A DNA stretch of 64,000 nucleotides from Lamellibrachia columna (GCA_963662155.1 OY759261.1:35567022-35631021); one strand, 5' to 3'. Shown: positions 25,673-37,289, numbered from the stretch's first letter. Numbers and translations: made by a program. Notes: generated by a model from the sequence alone, not told the origin.

Positions 25673-27213
25673 TCAGTCAAGATTATATTCGTAAACGTAT
25701 TTGTTATGCATTAGTGACTGGATGACAGGATTTTCTTGCAATTGATTCACACTAAGTGTATCTTTCAATGGCACCCAACTCTTGTTCTATATAGTTAATA
25801 CTATTAAAATATGTGACCAGTGTTCGTTTCATTTAAAGTAATTTGATACGTGTTCGGACATATCCATTTTCGTCCGTTAAACTATTTAACGCTTCCTAGA
25901 CAGGTCATGTCCACGGCTGTGTTGGCGCCCGGCTGAGAGACTGTTTTTTTCCGTCTCAGCATTTGTCTTCTTAAAGACACTCTTTATTTCCCTCCACCCT
26001 GGACAACCTAAAATGAATATGTTGTTTGCGGTTTTGAAGCAGCCATAACATCGTCTGTGGTCCTAGTCCGGGAGATTGTTAATCCATTTCTGTCTTTGTT
26101 GTTAAGTTAGTGCAGCGTCTTCTGCGTTACCCCAGTCGCAGATTTCATGTGCAGTCTGTGTTCCTGCAGCATTTCCCTATGCAATTGCCTTAGCGGCTGG
26201 CCTCTTTGTCGAACCCCAACATCGCCACAGGGGCCTTTCTGTGGCCCGCCTCAAAATAAAGCCGCTTATCCTGGACTTGAAAGAGAGCTTCATGTTTTAT
26301 CACCAAACACTAACCCTATCCTTATTCCGTAACCATGTCATTAACCCAATTCTTAACCCTAAACGTTTGCTTGTGAGCCATCATTTAAGCATGTATGACT
26401 TTTGTTTGATGTGGGTACTTCACACAACACGTTACCACCAGCTATCCACCCGGAAATAAAATTCTTAAGCAAGTGCATGCCAGGTTCTGCGATACCGTCT
26501 CTGAAAATTGGTTAGATGCAGGAAAAAACTTTCGTACTTACTTCCAAAATAACATTGTCTGACTACATAAATCAACTCATCAACCTAAGAAGCCATTGGA
26601 AACCGTGGTTCTGGTCTTGACAACGCTTCACAATTATTGGGCATTTTCGCATTTATCCTGTTTTCAGACCATGCGATACATATGAAATGCTTGTCAAGCA
26701 TACATACAAACATACATGCTACATATAACACCCTTTCCATTTTTAATAACCCGATTATAAATAAGCCTGTAGCTCTCGTTATTGTTGGTTGTTGTTGTTA
26801 CCAAAATGTTGGCGTTAGTGGAAATAACGTGTGTGGGCTATATTTTGGGAGACTCTGGTCAGAGATATGACATTGTTTTAAACAATACTTACGAAACGCA
26901 TATACTTTAAAATACATCCAGAACAATTTATTAGTGTACATAAATAACAATAATTACCTGTAAACATGCCTTAATGTATTTTCTAAAAGGAGGAGGAATC
27001 CACTGGTGCTTGGCTTATTTGAATTGGAGCTAATTTTACGATTTTAAGGCCAATGGAAAATTTTGCTTTACAAAAAAAATTGCATCAACAGTTTTGCGGA
27101 ACACGCAGACCGGTCAATACATATACGTTGGTACGATGCGCTACCCAGGGTTTGCGCGGTAACTTGCAGTAGTACATAATCTCAAAGGCACTTATTCTCT
27201 TTATATTTGCTTA
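25673..27213. other. No gene recognised
   Basis: Short open frames only; none has supported splice sites or homology I recognise. Confidence 0.45.
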
Positions 27214-27664
27214 GTAGGGGAGACCGGGGCTAGTTGTATACAGGTGCAAGTTGTTGCAGAGTCGTTTTACGAAAACATTGCACACATGTGGATATACCAT
27301 CGATAATAGTTGGTTGCAAGTCCACCAACAGACATACTGTCCAAACATCGGGAGTCAAGAAGACGAAATTAACGAGGTGTTGCCAAAAATGTATTTTAGC
27401 CACCTAAAATTAGTTTTGGTATGTCTACAAAATATTTTCTCACACAGCCACTTTCTATGTTTCGTGAATGAAACTTGAAACATGTCTACCATATAGTATA
27501 AGGGGTCATACCAAGTAAAATTGAAATTAAAATTCAGGATTTGTCATCCTCCTCGTGCGTTCAACTACAAAAATTGTGTTTGGGGAAAGTTATTTCACTT
27601 GTGAGGCCAGGGTATTTGTTTATAAACAGTACTGCAAATGCCAGCAGAGTAAAAAAAAAATTTT

Positions 27665-27775
27665 CAGATTTCAGAAGGGCGGATTACACGTAGATGAAAC
27701 ATTGTTGGATTCTCGATAAGCCAATGGCTTCCTTGTCCACTTTCCATCTGGGTGGTTTGCAATCTTGAAAAAAAT
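27665..27775 (+). mobile_element. 5'-truncated LINE 3' tail (tail family copy 2)
   Basis: GGATTACACGTAGATGAAAC, then TTGTTGGATTCTCGATAAGC, CAATGGCTTCCTTGTCCACT and CCATCTGGGTGG align with the tail after the stop codon of the LINE at 38-39 kb. Confidence 0.7.
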
Positions 27776-28161
27776 TTTTTATAGCACAGCCGTATTTGAG
27801 CAATTAATAAATATTGCACGATTCACTGAAATGTGAATGTTCTTGCGCGTGTGCGTGTATCATTCAATCAAATAGAAGTCTCATTACATGTACATTGCCA
27901 TTCACTATTTCATACTCCATTAAATAATTTATATTCCATTCACAATTGATTGTTACGTAAGAAACCTGGAATTGATGCCTTTTGGTAAGTAAAAATAAAA
28001 AAACTTACCATACGAAGCTGTGAACACCTACATTGTTATGCACATTGTGTATAACATGTATATGATTGTTTAATCCAATTAATGTAATAACAGTAACCTG
28101 ACCGTGTGACACTTGCTTTACGATCCATACGTTCTTTGCTGTATCAATGTGCCCCGTATGA

Positions 28162-28199
28162 TGTAACAACTCGCCCCGCTTACGGGGCGAGTTGTTACA
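28162..28199. other. Perfect 17-bp inverted repeat, 4-base loop
   Basis: TGTAACAACTCGCCCCG, loop CTTA, then the exact reverse complement. The stem is GC-rich and stands out from AT-rich surroundings. Confidence 0.9.
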
Positions 28200-28497
28200 G
28201 TCGACCGCACCTGGGAAACTTCACATATCTACCTAAATACCATACGGAATATCATGGTATTGTACATTTTATTAACATGAATAATATATATAATGTATAC
28301 GCTGACAGAAATACTGCATCTAACATACTTTTCACACAAAAAGTTACTACTAGTCCCGGTCCCAATTTATGATTCATACCGACAATCGAGGTTTAATAGG
28401 GTGATGTTAGGGCTTGGGGAAGCAACCCGGCAAATGAAGGTGCTGCAGGTGTTACGCCTGTGGGATACGTTCTCGTGATGTTCGCATGTCTTTATAA

Positions 28498-28552
28498 AAC
28501 ACACACACACGCACGCACGCACGCACGCACGCACGCACACGCACGCACACAG
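28498..28552. repeat. (AC)n/(GCAC)n microsatellite
   Basis: ACACACAC then GCACGCAC units. Confidence 0.95.
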
Positions 28553-29810
28553 AATACAGTATATAACTATATATTTATTTTTCATCAAAGGTGCCTCAGT
28601 CGGAAGTCCAACAGCATATTATTTTAACGTGCTGCTAATTGCATGCGGTTTTGATAACTACATGCGGTTTGGCAAAAAAATACACGGCACAATCTCGATG
28701 CCAAAAAGTATTTTGAATTACATGAACATGAATGTCGTCGGCAAACTCCTCTCTCATCCAGAAATATACCATTTGCAGTGATTGTGGCATTGAGTGCAGT
28801 AATAACAATTAGGTCCAATTAAAATACTTAACTATTAACATATTAAGTTCCATCACGACAAATACGTAAAACAGGTAAAACAGAAACATGTTCTTAAAGA
28901 ATTAAATATTTTCCTGAAAATCATTTCAAACATACCAACAGCATAGCTAATTGAATGTTTGATTACAATATATTTGCAACCATGGTCATTCATAGATACA
29001 TAGTGGACCTGGAGACAAACCAGGTCATGTGAATAGATTACAAAATATCGTCTAAACAAGATTATCAGTGATATACGGCAAAAACAGCAATGAGCTACAA
29101 GAGTAAAACAGAATACATTAATAACAGATTAGTTCTAAATCGTATACTCTAGGAATCTGAACGAATAAACCGACATGTTAAAGTGAATGATATTACAACA
29201 GTTCCAACGGTAATTGCATCATGATTGACAGGATCGAATGATCGGTATAAGATGTCGCCAAGTTCATGCACGGTGCGGTGCGCATTGCGATACGATATTC
29301 CCAATGTAACGGTTGGGACATGCCGCGTGTTTTAAGCACAACATAATATATATACACTAACAAAATAAGCATTACATGTCATATTCAAATCGGACACAGT
29401 TTACAAGAAATGCCTGCACAGCTGTCAAAAAAGAAATTTGTATTTGAAAGGAAATAAATGTTCCCACGAACATTATTTGTAACAAGTCGCTACCTGGAGC
29501 GTGGTTTCCAATTCAAACATTCCCAACACACTGTTGGTAAGTGTGGACATAATATACTATGTTCGCACCGCGTTGTTAAACATGTGTTTCGGGAACTATT
29601 TTGGATTTGGATTGCCAGAACGCACGTCATCAAGACTCGATGTTTATCTTTTTCTCGGAAACTATTTATTCCGCATTATTGTTGTTATCTTCAAAACAAG
29701 TTTTGTGGAACAAGTTGCTGAATTCCCTGATGCAATTCCGGCCTCGCTACCGACCGATTATAGCAATATTTCGCTAGTATATGTTATTGATTGGTCATAT
29801 TCGTATTGCC
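28553..29810. other. No gene recognised
   Basis: Open frames of 64-116 codons overlap on plus strand near 29458-29851, but end in a 20-bp satellite and show no domain. Confidence 0.4.
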
Positions 29811-29811
29811 T

Positions 29812-29905
29812 TCGTATTGGCCCAAGGGTAGCTGTATTGGCCCACGGGTAGCTGTATTGGCCCAAGGGTAGCTGTATTGGCCCAAGGGTAGCTGTATTGG
29901 GCCGA
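29812..29905. repeat. 20-bp tandem repeat, about 4.5 copies
   Basis: ATTGGCCCAAGGGTAGCTGT repeated, one copy with ACGGG instead of AAGGG. Confidence 0.95.
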
Positions 29906-30092
29906 AGCAATTTATAACATTTATAACATATTAATTGACAATTGCGCATAATCACGAGTGTTTACGCTCGCTACAACAACGAGACACAATGTTGTGAAGA
30001 ATGTATACATTAAAACTATACTGAATGTTAGACCGTCCGGTATTTCATACATTGGAACAAATGTCTCGTGATACCCTATTTACTGCATACAA

Positions 30093-30344
30093 CTATCGAG
30101 CTGTTAATTCAATAGGCCTATGTTCAGCTTGAGTAGCGAGCCAGGCCTTGAACAGGTCGTGTCTGATTTTGTTTTTGTGGCCGTGTTTTTTTTTCATTTT
30201 GATGATTTCATTTGCATCATCTTCTGTGACGATTTTAAGCTGGGAAGTTGCCTCCATGTTTGATGGTTGCTCCAGCTCCAATTTCCTCTTCAGGAGACCA
30301 CCGATGACGCTGTCACTGGCATGCGTCATGATAAACTGAAACGT
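30093..30344 (-). CDS. Hypothetical minus-strand exon
   Basis: A minus-strand frame follows an acceptor-like AACGTTTCAG and runs FIMTHASDSVIGGLLKRKLE, then KIVTEDDANEIIKMKKKHGH and IRHDLFKAWLATQAEHRP to a stop at 30093-30095. The composition is charged, helical and protein-like. I do not recognise the family. It might be a single exon of a gene extending to higher coordinates or part of a transposon. Confidence 0.35.
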   Translation of the reverse strand, partial: TFQFIMTHASDSVIGGLLKRKLELEQPSNMEATSQLKIVTEDDANEIIKMKKKHGHKNKIRHDLFKAWLATQAEHRPIELTAR

Positions 30345-30529
30345 TCAAAATATATGGTCACGTTGTAAAATCTCATAGTTTGTATTTCTTTTCAGAAATG
30401 GCTCGCCAGGTCGTGTCCATTGAGGTTCGTGCTTACCTCGACCAAATAAGCTCTATGTGTTCTGCACTGAAGTAGTCCAACGGAATATTCCAGGTCCGTC
30501 TCCGGTGAGTCTTTCATTAAACAATGAAG

Positions 30530-30715
30530 TTCGTTTCACTGCATCACCCAGTATACCAGTTCGTTACACGACATCACCAAGTATCAAGTTCGTTACACGG
30601 CATCACCAAGTATACCAGTTCGTTACACGGCATCACCAAGTTCGTTACACGGCATCACCAAGTATACCAGTTCGTTACACGACATCACCAAGTATCACCA
30701 ATTCGACGAAGTCAA
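30530..30715. repeat. Irregular tandem repeat with ACATCACCAAGTAT and CAGTTCGTTACACG
   Basis: About six copies of GTTCGTTACACG(A/G)CATCAC with variable spacers of 20-32 bases. Confidence 0.9.
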
Positions 30716-30884
30716 CATTGACATCTCTGGTCAGTTTAAATAATAAAATAAAACAAGTAGAGTTGAAATTGAAAAGGCCGAAGTTTTAGTTATCGAGAGG
30801 CAAGTCCAAAATATTAAGAGAACATTTTCCTAGTTCTCCTCGAACGCCGTGACTATACACGTCAAGTCAAATTTAATAGTCGCC

Positions 30885-30935
30885 ACCGCCCCGCCCCGCC
30901 CCTCCCCGCCCCGCCCCGCCCCCCCCCCCCCGTTA
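30885..30935. repeat. C-rich (CCCGCC)n tract
   Basis: Runs of CCCGCCCCGCCCC ending in about 14 C. On the minus strand this has many G-runs, suitable for a G-quadruplex. Confidence 0.9.
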
Positions 30936-31550
30936 AATCTTCCTCCCGGGGTTTTTATACCCAGAGTTTACACAATTTAGACTCTACCGTTGGTGGCGCT
31001 GTAATCTGCATTGGTAATTTAAGAATCCCTATTGGCTGCTCTTGATCACTGAACCCACCACAACCTCAGTTGCTTGACACGATGTCGTCAGCAAGTATCG
31101 TGTACAGATATTACTTCTCATCTTGGACTGTGGCCAAACCAGGGTTGTCCAGGGTTTAACCATTATTAATTCGTTCCCCCTTTAAGTGACAACCATATTG
31201 CTTTAGCTCTCCCGCACTTGACACTCATCATTACTCACCCTGTGAAACACTAACAGTTCTTATTGATATAAAGCAGGGCGTTTCCCGTCTCAGAAACCTG
31301 GGTTCCGTTAATATCTGAATGTTAATAAAACTAACATATATTAAATACGTTCCAAGCGATCTATCTAACTATAATCGAGCTGCCGTATGTTTGTATTACG
31401 AATGAAACGTAACGTCTTTATTTATTCGAAATACCCCGTTTATCAAGGGGCATTTTTTCTGGTACTTCTAAATATAACATATAAATTACCTTGTATTTTA
31501 CAACGTGCGTGACGCGTTTGCCGCTGACTAAAATTTCCCGCGACCTGTTT

Positions 31551-31704
31551 ATGAAGCGCCATCCATGTCAGTGAAGCGCGCATCTGATTGGTCAGTCACC
31601 GCCTCGCGCCGCGCCGTTCATGTCAGTGAAGCGCGCATGGGATTGGTCAACGGTCGCGTCGTGCTTCCCTCGCGGTCCCGAAATAGCTGTGCGCGTTGCA
31701 GGGG
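31551..31704. mobile_element. Left arm of a foldback element
   Basis: This about 150-bp arm matches the reverse complement of 32472-32618 at most positions, e.g. TGAAGCGCCATCCA, then GTCAGTGAAGCGCGC, GATTGGTCAGTCACCGC and GATTGGTCAACGGTCGCG. It holds two direct copies of a module TCAGTGAAGCGCGCAT + GATTGGTCA about 65 bases apart. Confidence 0.85.
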
Positions 31705-32471
31705 CAAACTACAGAAATTGCATTGGTGACCATGTTAACGATTTGTTTGATTATAAGAAAAGGTGACAATAAAAAAAATCAGAAAATTAGCCACAGCAAC
31801 TGCCAGCATCTCATTGATATGCTGACCAAGTTTTGTCAAAATTACGTTCTCCGACCCTTCTAAAACTCCCTGATGTGCGATGCCCGTAAATTTGTTGTAC
31901 AAAAATAGCCATGTATTGATGCGCCCACGTCGCCCATAGCAGTAGAATTCCCTTAAATCCCTCCGCCTGTTAAACTCTTAAAAATGCATTATTTCACATC
32001 CAATAGCTTCTACAAAGAAACCTATGAATATGCCTGCTCAGTTGCTCTTATGTCATATCATATGAATCGTTTAAATTCACATATCACAATTTAATACGCC
32101 CTACATTCGTGTGAAATAATAAACGGGAAGGTCAACTGTGGTCTTACCCCAAATAATTTTTTTAGAAAGTATCACATTTTGCGTAACTTGTGGAATGTGA
32201 CTCCTGTCCAAGGAAAAGTGTGTACATATTTCAAACCGCTCAATGAAAAAAACGGTATATTTTTTTACTGAGAACTTATTTAAGTACTCAGATCGGTCAG
32301 TTATCAATGATAGTATACTGGCAATGCACCGGGTGGCTCCCGTGGGGTAGTACAACCAATGATGGATTATAGTTAACCTGCAGGTAACTAGCGCACAGAA
32401 CCTTTACTGGCGGGTTGTGTTATATTTATATATGTGCAGCTAGTACAAGTTATGAGGCGACTGACGTCACT
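31705..32471. other. Interior of the foldback element
   Basis: About 767 bases with no recognisable coding capacity; a minus-strand frame at 32101-32355 has no known domain. Confidence 0.5.
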
Positions 32472-32618
32472 GCAACGCGGATTGCTATTTCAGGACTGCG
32501 TAGGACGAGTCCCGCGACCGTTGACCAATCACATGCGTGCTTTACTGACATGGACTGCGCGGTGCGGTGACTGACCAATCCCAAGCGCGCTTCACTGACG
32601 TGGATGGCGCTTCATACG
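32472..32618. mobile_element. Right arm of a foldback element
   Basis: Inverted counterpart of 31551-31704, also with two modules containing GACCAATC (CCAAT on plus) and AAGCGCGCTTCACTGAC. Weak similarity continues outward (ACGCGTCAG-like words), so true ends lie up to 50 bases further out. Confidence 0.85.
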
Positions 32619-32694
32619 TGTTTTGACGTGCTTCGAAACTGACGCGTATCTGTGGAAACGCGAGATGGCGTTTTACATCATAACCGAACGTTCT

Positions 32695-32800
32695 TGGTGA
32701 ATTCGACCAATACGGATGAACTCGCCACAATACGGATGAATTCGCCACAATACGGGTTGAACTCGGCCAATACGGAATCTGACTCTGCGTTATGCAGCAA
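32695..32800. repeat. Short tandem repeat with AATACGG
   Basis: AATTCGCCACAATACGG-like units about 22-24 bases long, four to five imperfect copies. Confidence 0.75.
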
Positions 32801-32815
32801 TACGGGCGGGAATAC

Positions 32816-32858
32816 GGCATGCACACGCACACGCACACGCACACGCACACGCACACAA
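32816..32858. repeat. (CACACG)n microsatellite
   Basis: About seven CGCACA hexamers. Confidence 0.95.
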
Positions 32859-32871
32859 TAGTGTTTAACAT

Positions 32872-33340
32872 TATAATGTAGCGGAATACAATTTATGTAT
32901 TCCGGCGAAATAGTTATTTGTTTGGAACATGACAGCAATGGCTAGATACAGAAAAATCATGCATTCTTTTTAACGATTCGCTAAGTGGCTGTCCAGAATC
33001 ATACGGCTAAAACAATTCAAATGATGTCATTTCGCAATATTTAAACAGCACAAACAACCTGTAGTTTAAATGTACACATATATTTTCACAGACATTACGG
33101 AACCAACAAATTGGTTGACGAACCTTCGGTGATTCAAACCGAAAGCACGTAGAGAACATTATAAATTATAATTGAGGTGATATGTGTTATTCAAAATACA
33201 CTTTTATATCATAGAAGTGTTTCCAGCATAATGTTGTGTAATGATTTGACACGCTGTATGTTGTACGGACTGCTGTGTGTTTACTAATTTGAAGCTATAA
33301 CCGTGTGCATGGTGTCATTGATCAGCGTAGTATACTAGTC
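32872..33340. other. No gene recognised
   Basis: AT-rich unique sequence between two repeats. Confidence 0.45.
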
Positions 33341-33965
33341 TTGGTGGAAGAGAGTTAGAGTGAGAGTCAGTTTAGTCTCGGTGAAAGAGAGTTAGAGTTA
33401 GAGTCAGTTTAATCTTGGTGGAAGAGAGTTAGAGTGAGAGTCAGTTTAGTCTTGGTGGAAGAGAGTTAGAGTGAGAGTCAGTTTAGTCTCGGTGAAAGAG
33501 AGTTAGAGTGAGAGTCAGTTTAATCTTGGTGGACGAGAGTTAGAGTGAGAGTCAGTTTAATCTTGGTGGACGAGAGTTAGAGTGAGAGTCAGTTTAGTCT
33601 TGGTGGAAGAGAGTTAGAGTGAGAGTCAGTTTAGTCTCGGTGAAAGAGAGTTAGAGTGAGAGTCAGTTTAATCTTGGTGGACGAGAGTTAGAGTGAGAGT
33701 CAGTTTAATCTTGGTGGACGAGAGTTAGAGTGAGAGTCAGTTTAGTCTTGGTGGAAGAGAGTTAGAGTGAGAGTCAGTTTAATCTTGGTAGACGAGAGTT
33801 AGAGTGAGAATCAGTTTAATCTTGGTGGATGAGAGTTAGAGTGAGAGTCAGTTTAATCTTGGTGGAAGAGAGTTAGAGTGAGAGTCAGTACAGTCTTGGT
33901 GGAAAAGAGTTAGAATGATAGTCAATTTAGTCTTGGTGGAAGAGAGTTAGAGTGAATGTCAGTTT
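33341..33965. repeat. 37-bp minisatellite, about 17 copies
   Basis: Unit contains GAGAGTTAGAGTGAGAGTCA, then GTTTAGTCTTGGTGGAA. Some units alternate TCTCGGTGAAA and TCTTGGTGGAC variants, suggesting higher-order duplication. Confidence 0.96.
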
Positions 33966-34639
33966 TAGTTTTGGGAGAGAAATAGATAACATGTAGAAGA
34001 ATACTCAGAATGTACAACAGTTAATTAAGAGAACGAATTGATGTGAAGATGTCATATGAGTAAAGGCGGTTTTGCTATGATATAGCCAACTTGGACTTCT
34101 TCTATATGAAGTGTAAGTTTCTTTGTTACTATTACTAGTCAATTGAATTAGAGCCTGGTAAGCTGAATGAAGTAGGTTGATCCGGGAACTGATTCAATGA
34201 TTAGAGTAATGGCGAAACTTACTCGATAATATAAAGGGCCATGTTATGAGAAGCATGTGCTCAGTACAATATGTCGTTCTACTTACGAACCGCGGGGGGG
34301 ACAACGCATGTGTTGTTCTACTCACAGAAGTGTTTATATTAGGCATATGCTAATAGATATGGTCTTTACATTGGCACTAGTTTCGACGAAGGCCTATATA
34401 CGTTGTCCCTTACCGTAATATTTGTCACGGACACGGGGATCGAGGGTCTTGATACATGCGTGTGTCGTTCTACTTACATAATTTTAAGGACTACTATTAG
34501 CCAGCTGCTAATACTTCAGTCTTTATATTGACACTAGTTCCGATGCATGGGCCTATATATATACGTTGTCCTTTACCGTAATATTTGTCACAGACACAGG
34601 GATGGCCTTGAGACCCCTATAATACCCCCTGGATCAGCT
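33966..34639. other. No gene recognised
   Basis: Contains two related stretches near 34310-34450 and 34460-34600 (CTAATA, TCTTTA(C/T)ATTG(G/A)CACTAGTT, GGCCTATATA, CGTTGTCC.TTACCGTAATAT), about 145-175 bases apart, i.e. a diverged duplication. No coding sequence. Confidence 0.5.
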
Positions 34640-35240
34640 GCCGTAAGGGAAAGGGCATCATCGAGCCAATATATAACACATTGGCTTCTATACGAGTGTC
34701 AGATGTGGTCTTCCAAATCTTGCCTCCTCCCTTTTCAAATCTACAATATCAGAAACAATAATGGTCTTAGCTATTTAGACCTAGACAGCAGTCTATCATC
34801 CTTGGATTGTAATTGCCCCTACCACATGAACTCACATCGACACGTGCCACGGTCAACTATATAGACCTAGACAGCAGTCTATCTTCCTTGGATTGTAATT
34901 GCCCCATCCACATGAACTCACATCGCCACGTACCACGGTCAACCTCAGTACAAAATGCAAACAAACTCTTAAGCTGTCAATCAATTAGAGATAAAAAAAT
35001 CTGAATAATTAAGATTTTGTTGTCTCTAATTCCAGAACATCATTGATATTACACAACCTGATATTGTCATCGCCACCGACACGAGGCTGAACAGTGTTAT
35101 CAGTGGTGATGAAATTGGAATACAATACGAACTTTAGCTCTTATTATAAAATCTATCGGCAAGACAGAAAGGATGGCTATGGCAATGTATTTGTTCCGGT
35201 TGGGGGAAAGTGCCTAACGCGCACCTGTTCCCTAAAGCTC
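34640..35240 (+). pseudogene. LINE fragment with N-terminal part of the endonuclease domain
   Basis: In broken frames: LLSCQSIRDKK at about 34967-35000, NIIDITQPDIVIATDTRLNS at 35036-35095 and YKIYRQDRKDGYGNVFV at 35145-35200. These correspond to the start of the apurinic-type endonuclease of CR1/L2-like LINEs (the usual order N-x-QSIRNK, P-D-I-x-x-x-T-E-T-W-L and R-x-D-R-x-x-G-Y-G-G-V). There is a stop after RDKKI and a frameshift near 35100. Upstream lies an 86-bp duplication (34771-34942) encoding LDLDSSLSSLDCNCP twice. No RT follows. Confidence 0.7.
34771..34942. repeat. 86-bp tandem duplication
   Basis: TAGACCTAGACAGCAGTCTA and the following CCTTGGATTGTAATTGCCCC occur twice, 86 bases apart, within the LINE fragment. 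Confidence 0.93.
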
Positions 35241-35791
35241 CCCACCACTGCTCTAGCGGATCACAGCAACACCATGTATGCGTTATGTATTCAGTTCGGT
35301 AGATGTCGCTGTTTAAAGCACGTGCTAAACAAATTGTCTAGAAATCGACAATTTTCGAGAAAGAATATCGGTAATTTTTTTATATGGTGTTCCGTAAAGT
35401 CTTGGCAATGTCATTAATATTGTGTATTTGTTCTAACGATGATATTATTAGTAATTGCAATTCATTACAGAGCCATACGCACGTTATCGGAATTTCATTT
35501 CGGAATATACTCTTTTTGCAAATGACCAATTTAGTGTCACTGACCATTACCCATAAACCGCACCCCGCTATATTCCCAAAACGCACTCCCATCCTGATGC
35601 TTAAAACTGGCGGTGCGTTTTGAGGACAATGTATGTATGCATGCAAATAAATATAGCAGTGTCATGCACAATCTACATTAACCTAAAAGGCTAAATACAG
35701 TATCATTTGTAATATTATCGTATGCACAATACAATATAATTATATAATGTAGTATACTTAAATTGAACCTAAAAAGCACCGTTTATTTCAG

Positions 35792-37190
35792 ATGGGGCGT
35801 GACTACAAACGTGTCACCAATAGGCCTAATGGTGTTTATGGCGAGGCGGCTTTAGAAGAGGCTCTCAATGCTCTTGAGCATGGCGAATCGTACAGGAGCG
35901 AACGAGAATACGGCGTCCCGAGACACATGCTTCAAAGACACCATAAGGGCCAGGTAAATGGCATCGGTTTACAATCAAATTTAACTAAATTATTTTAATG
36001 CCAGACGGTCGATTTGTAAGGTATAATTAAACAGGATTACAAGTGTCAAGATGATAATAAAATAATAATGTGTTTTATGTTATGTCGTCTTAAATATGAT
36101 TATAATGATTTTAATACAGTTTCATTTATCATTATATGGTGTTACGATGTTATTTATTGTGATGTTTGTTTAGTTTAATGCAACAGTACAATTATAAATA
36201 ACACGTTGTCTTTATCACAGGTTCGACCACCAGACCGAATACAACTTGGGGAAAGAGAGATGATTTCGTTCCCGCCTCACATCACGCACAAGCTACAGCC
36301 TCTCGACAAGACCTACTTCGGCCCACTAAAGCAATGCTACGGGCAGGCATGCGATAGGTGGATGGTGAACCATCCAGGGAAGCGAATCTGCTTCTACTCC
36401 ATAGAGCATTGTTTGGCGAGGCTATCGCTAAAGCTTCGACACTGGACAAGGGCGTAGCCGGATTCTCCTCCTGTGGACTGTGGCCGTTTAACCCTAATGT
36501 ATTCACAGAAGCCGACTTTGCTCCATCAATGATGACGGACGACGGGAATGAACACATCGCCTCCACGAGCGATGCAACATCGCCTGCGAGTCCAACTACA
36601 CGCGCGACGCTACCTCAAGCTGTCGCCTCCACGAGCGATGCAACATCGCCTGCGAGTCCAACTACACGCGCGACGCTACCTCAAGCTGTCGCCTCCACGA
36701 GCGATGCAACATCGCCTGCGAGTCCAAGTACACGCGCGAAGCTACCAGAAGCTGTGACTTTCACGAGCGACGCGACACCAGCACCGAGTAAGGCTACTGC
36801 ACGCGTGACGACAATCAAAGCTTACGTGCTAAGCGTATTCCCACTACCTAAGGCGGGGCCTCGCGCAGGGAAACGTCGTACGCAGTCTCCCGAACTTCTC
36901 TCGCCTTCGCCGTACAAAGGTCTGCTACGTTCAAAACAAATTAAACTGGGCGAGCAGACGAAGAGTCGCGCTGTTAGGTTGTCTGTCAAGACGTGAGCTT
37001 CACAAGGGAAAGCCGCACCTGCAAACAGAAAGTCACGACAACCACTCGCTGACAGGCCGAAGAGGAGACCTGGTTCAGGCCGCACAGAAAGTGTGTACCG
37101 GCGCATCTACTGCAACGAGGTGTATGAAGACCCACCGACTGAGGATTGGCTGTTGCCAGTGGTACCACGATACATGTGGCAATGACAAAC
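35792..37190 (+). pseudogene. Internally deleted pogo-like (DDE superfamily) transposase
   Basis: The N-terminal helix-turn-helix (psq/CENP-B-like) is at 35792-35955: RVTNRPNGVYGEAALEEALN and YRSEREYGVPRHMLQRHHKG. After a 265-base AT-rich gap the C-terminal part of the catalytic region resumes at 36221: ISFPPHITHKLQPLDKTYFG and PLKQCYGQACDRWM. A one-base shift near 36400 continues to ALFGEAIAKASTLDKGVAGF and GLWPFNPNVFTEADF. A linker with three 22-residue repeats follows (36558-36755), then CNEVYEDPPTEDW and, after another shift, CCQWYHDTC, which resembles the terminal PHD-like zinc finger of these transposases. About 200 residues including most of the DDE core are missing. The element is non-autonomous. 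The gap has GT...AG ends (CAG|GTAAAT, ATCACAG|GTTCG), so it could alternatively be spliced. Confidence 0.8.
36558..36755 (+). repeat. 66-bp in-frame tandem repeat, 3 copies
   Basis: Each 66-base unit encodes the 22-residue repeat containing ASTSDATSPASPTTRATLP; the third copy has diverged at its end. Located in the linker of the transposase. Confidence 0.93.
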
Positions 37191-37289
37191 CTGTGTTTGA
37201 CCTTTGTGTGTGACTAGTAACACATTCGGTGACTTTACACTGTGTCTAACAATTTATGCTATAATTGCATTTAAATGGTATAATTTTAT

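Larger units (their letters stand above)
27214..28199. mobile_element. Possible MITE-like element with GGGGC(T/G)AGTTGT ends
   Basis: CGGGGCTAGTTGTATACA at 27225-27242 resembles CGGGGCGAGTTGTTACA, present in inverted orientation at 28178-28162. The sequence between has no coding capacity and carries a nested LINE tail. The right end abuts a perfect hairpin. Element status and borders are inferred. Confidence 0.4.

Noticed and set aside
25387..25680. Minus-strand frame rich in Leu-Thr-Tyr
   Set aside because: Translation of the GTAA/GTAG tract.
29458..29851. Overlapping plus-strand frames of 87 and 116 codons
   Set aside because: No domain, no supported splice sites, and the longer one ends in the 20-bp repeat.
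33341..33965. 37-bp unit equal in length to the GTDC1 acceptor array
   Set aside because: The sequences are unrelated; the equal length is coincidence as far as can be seen.
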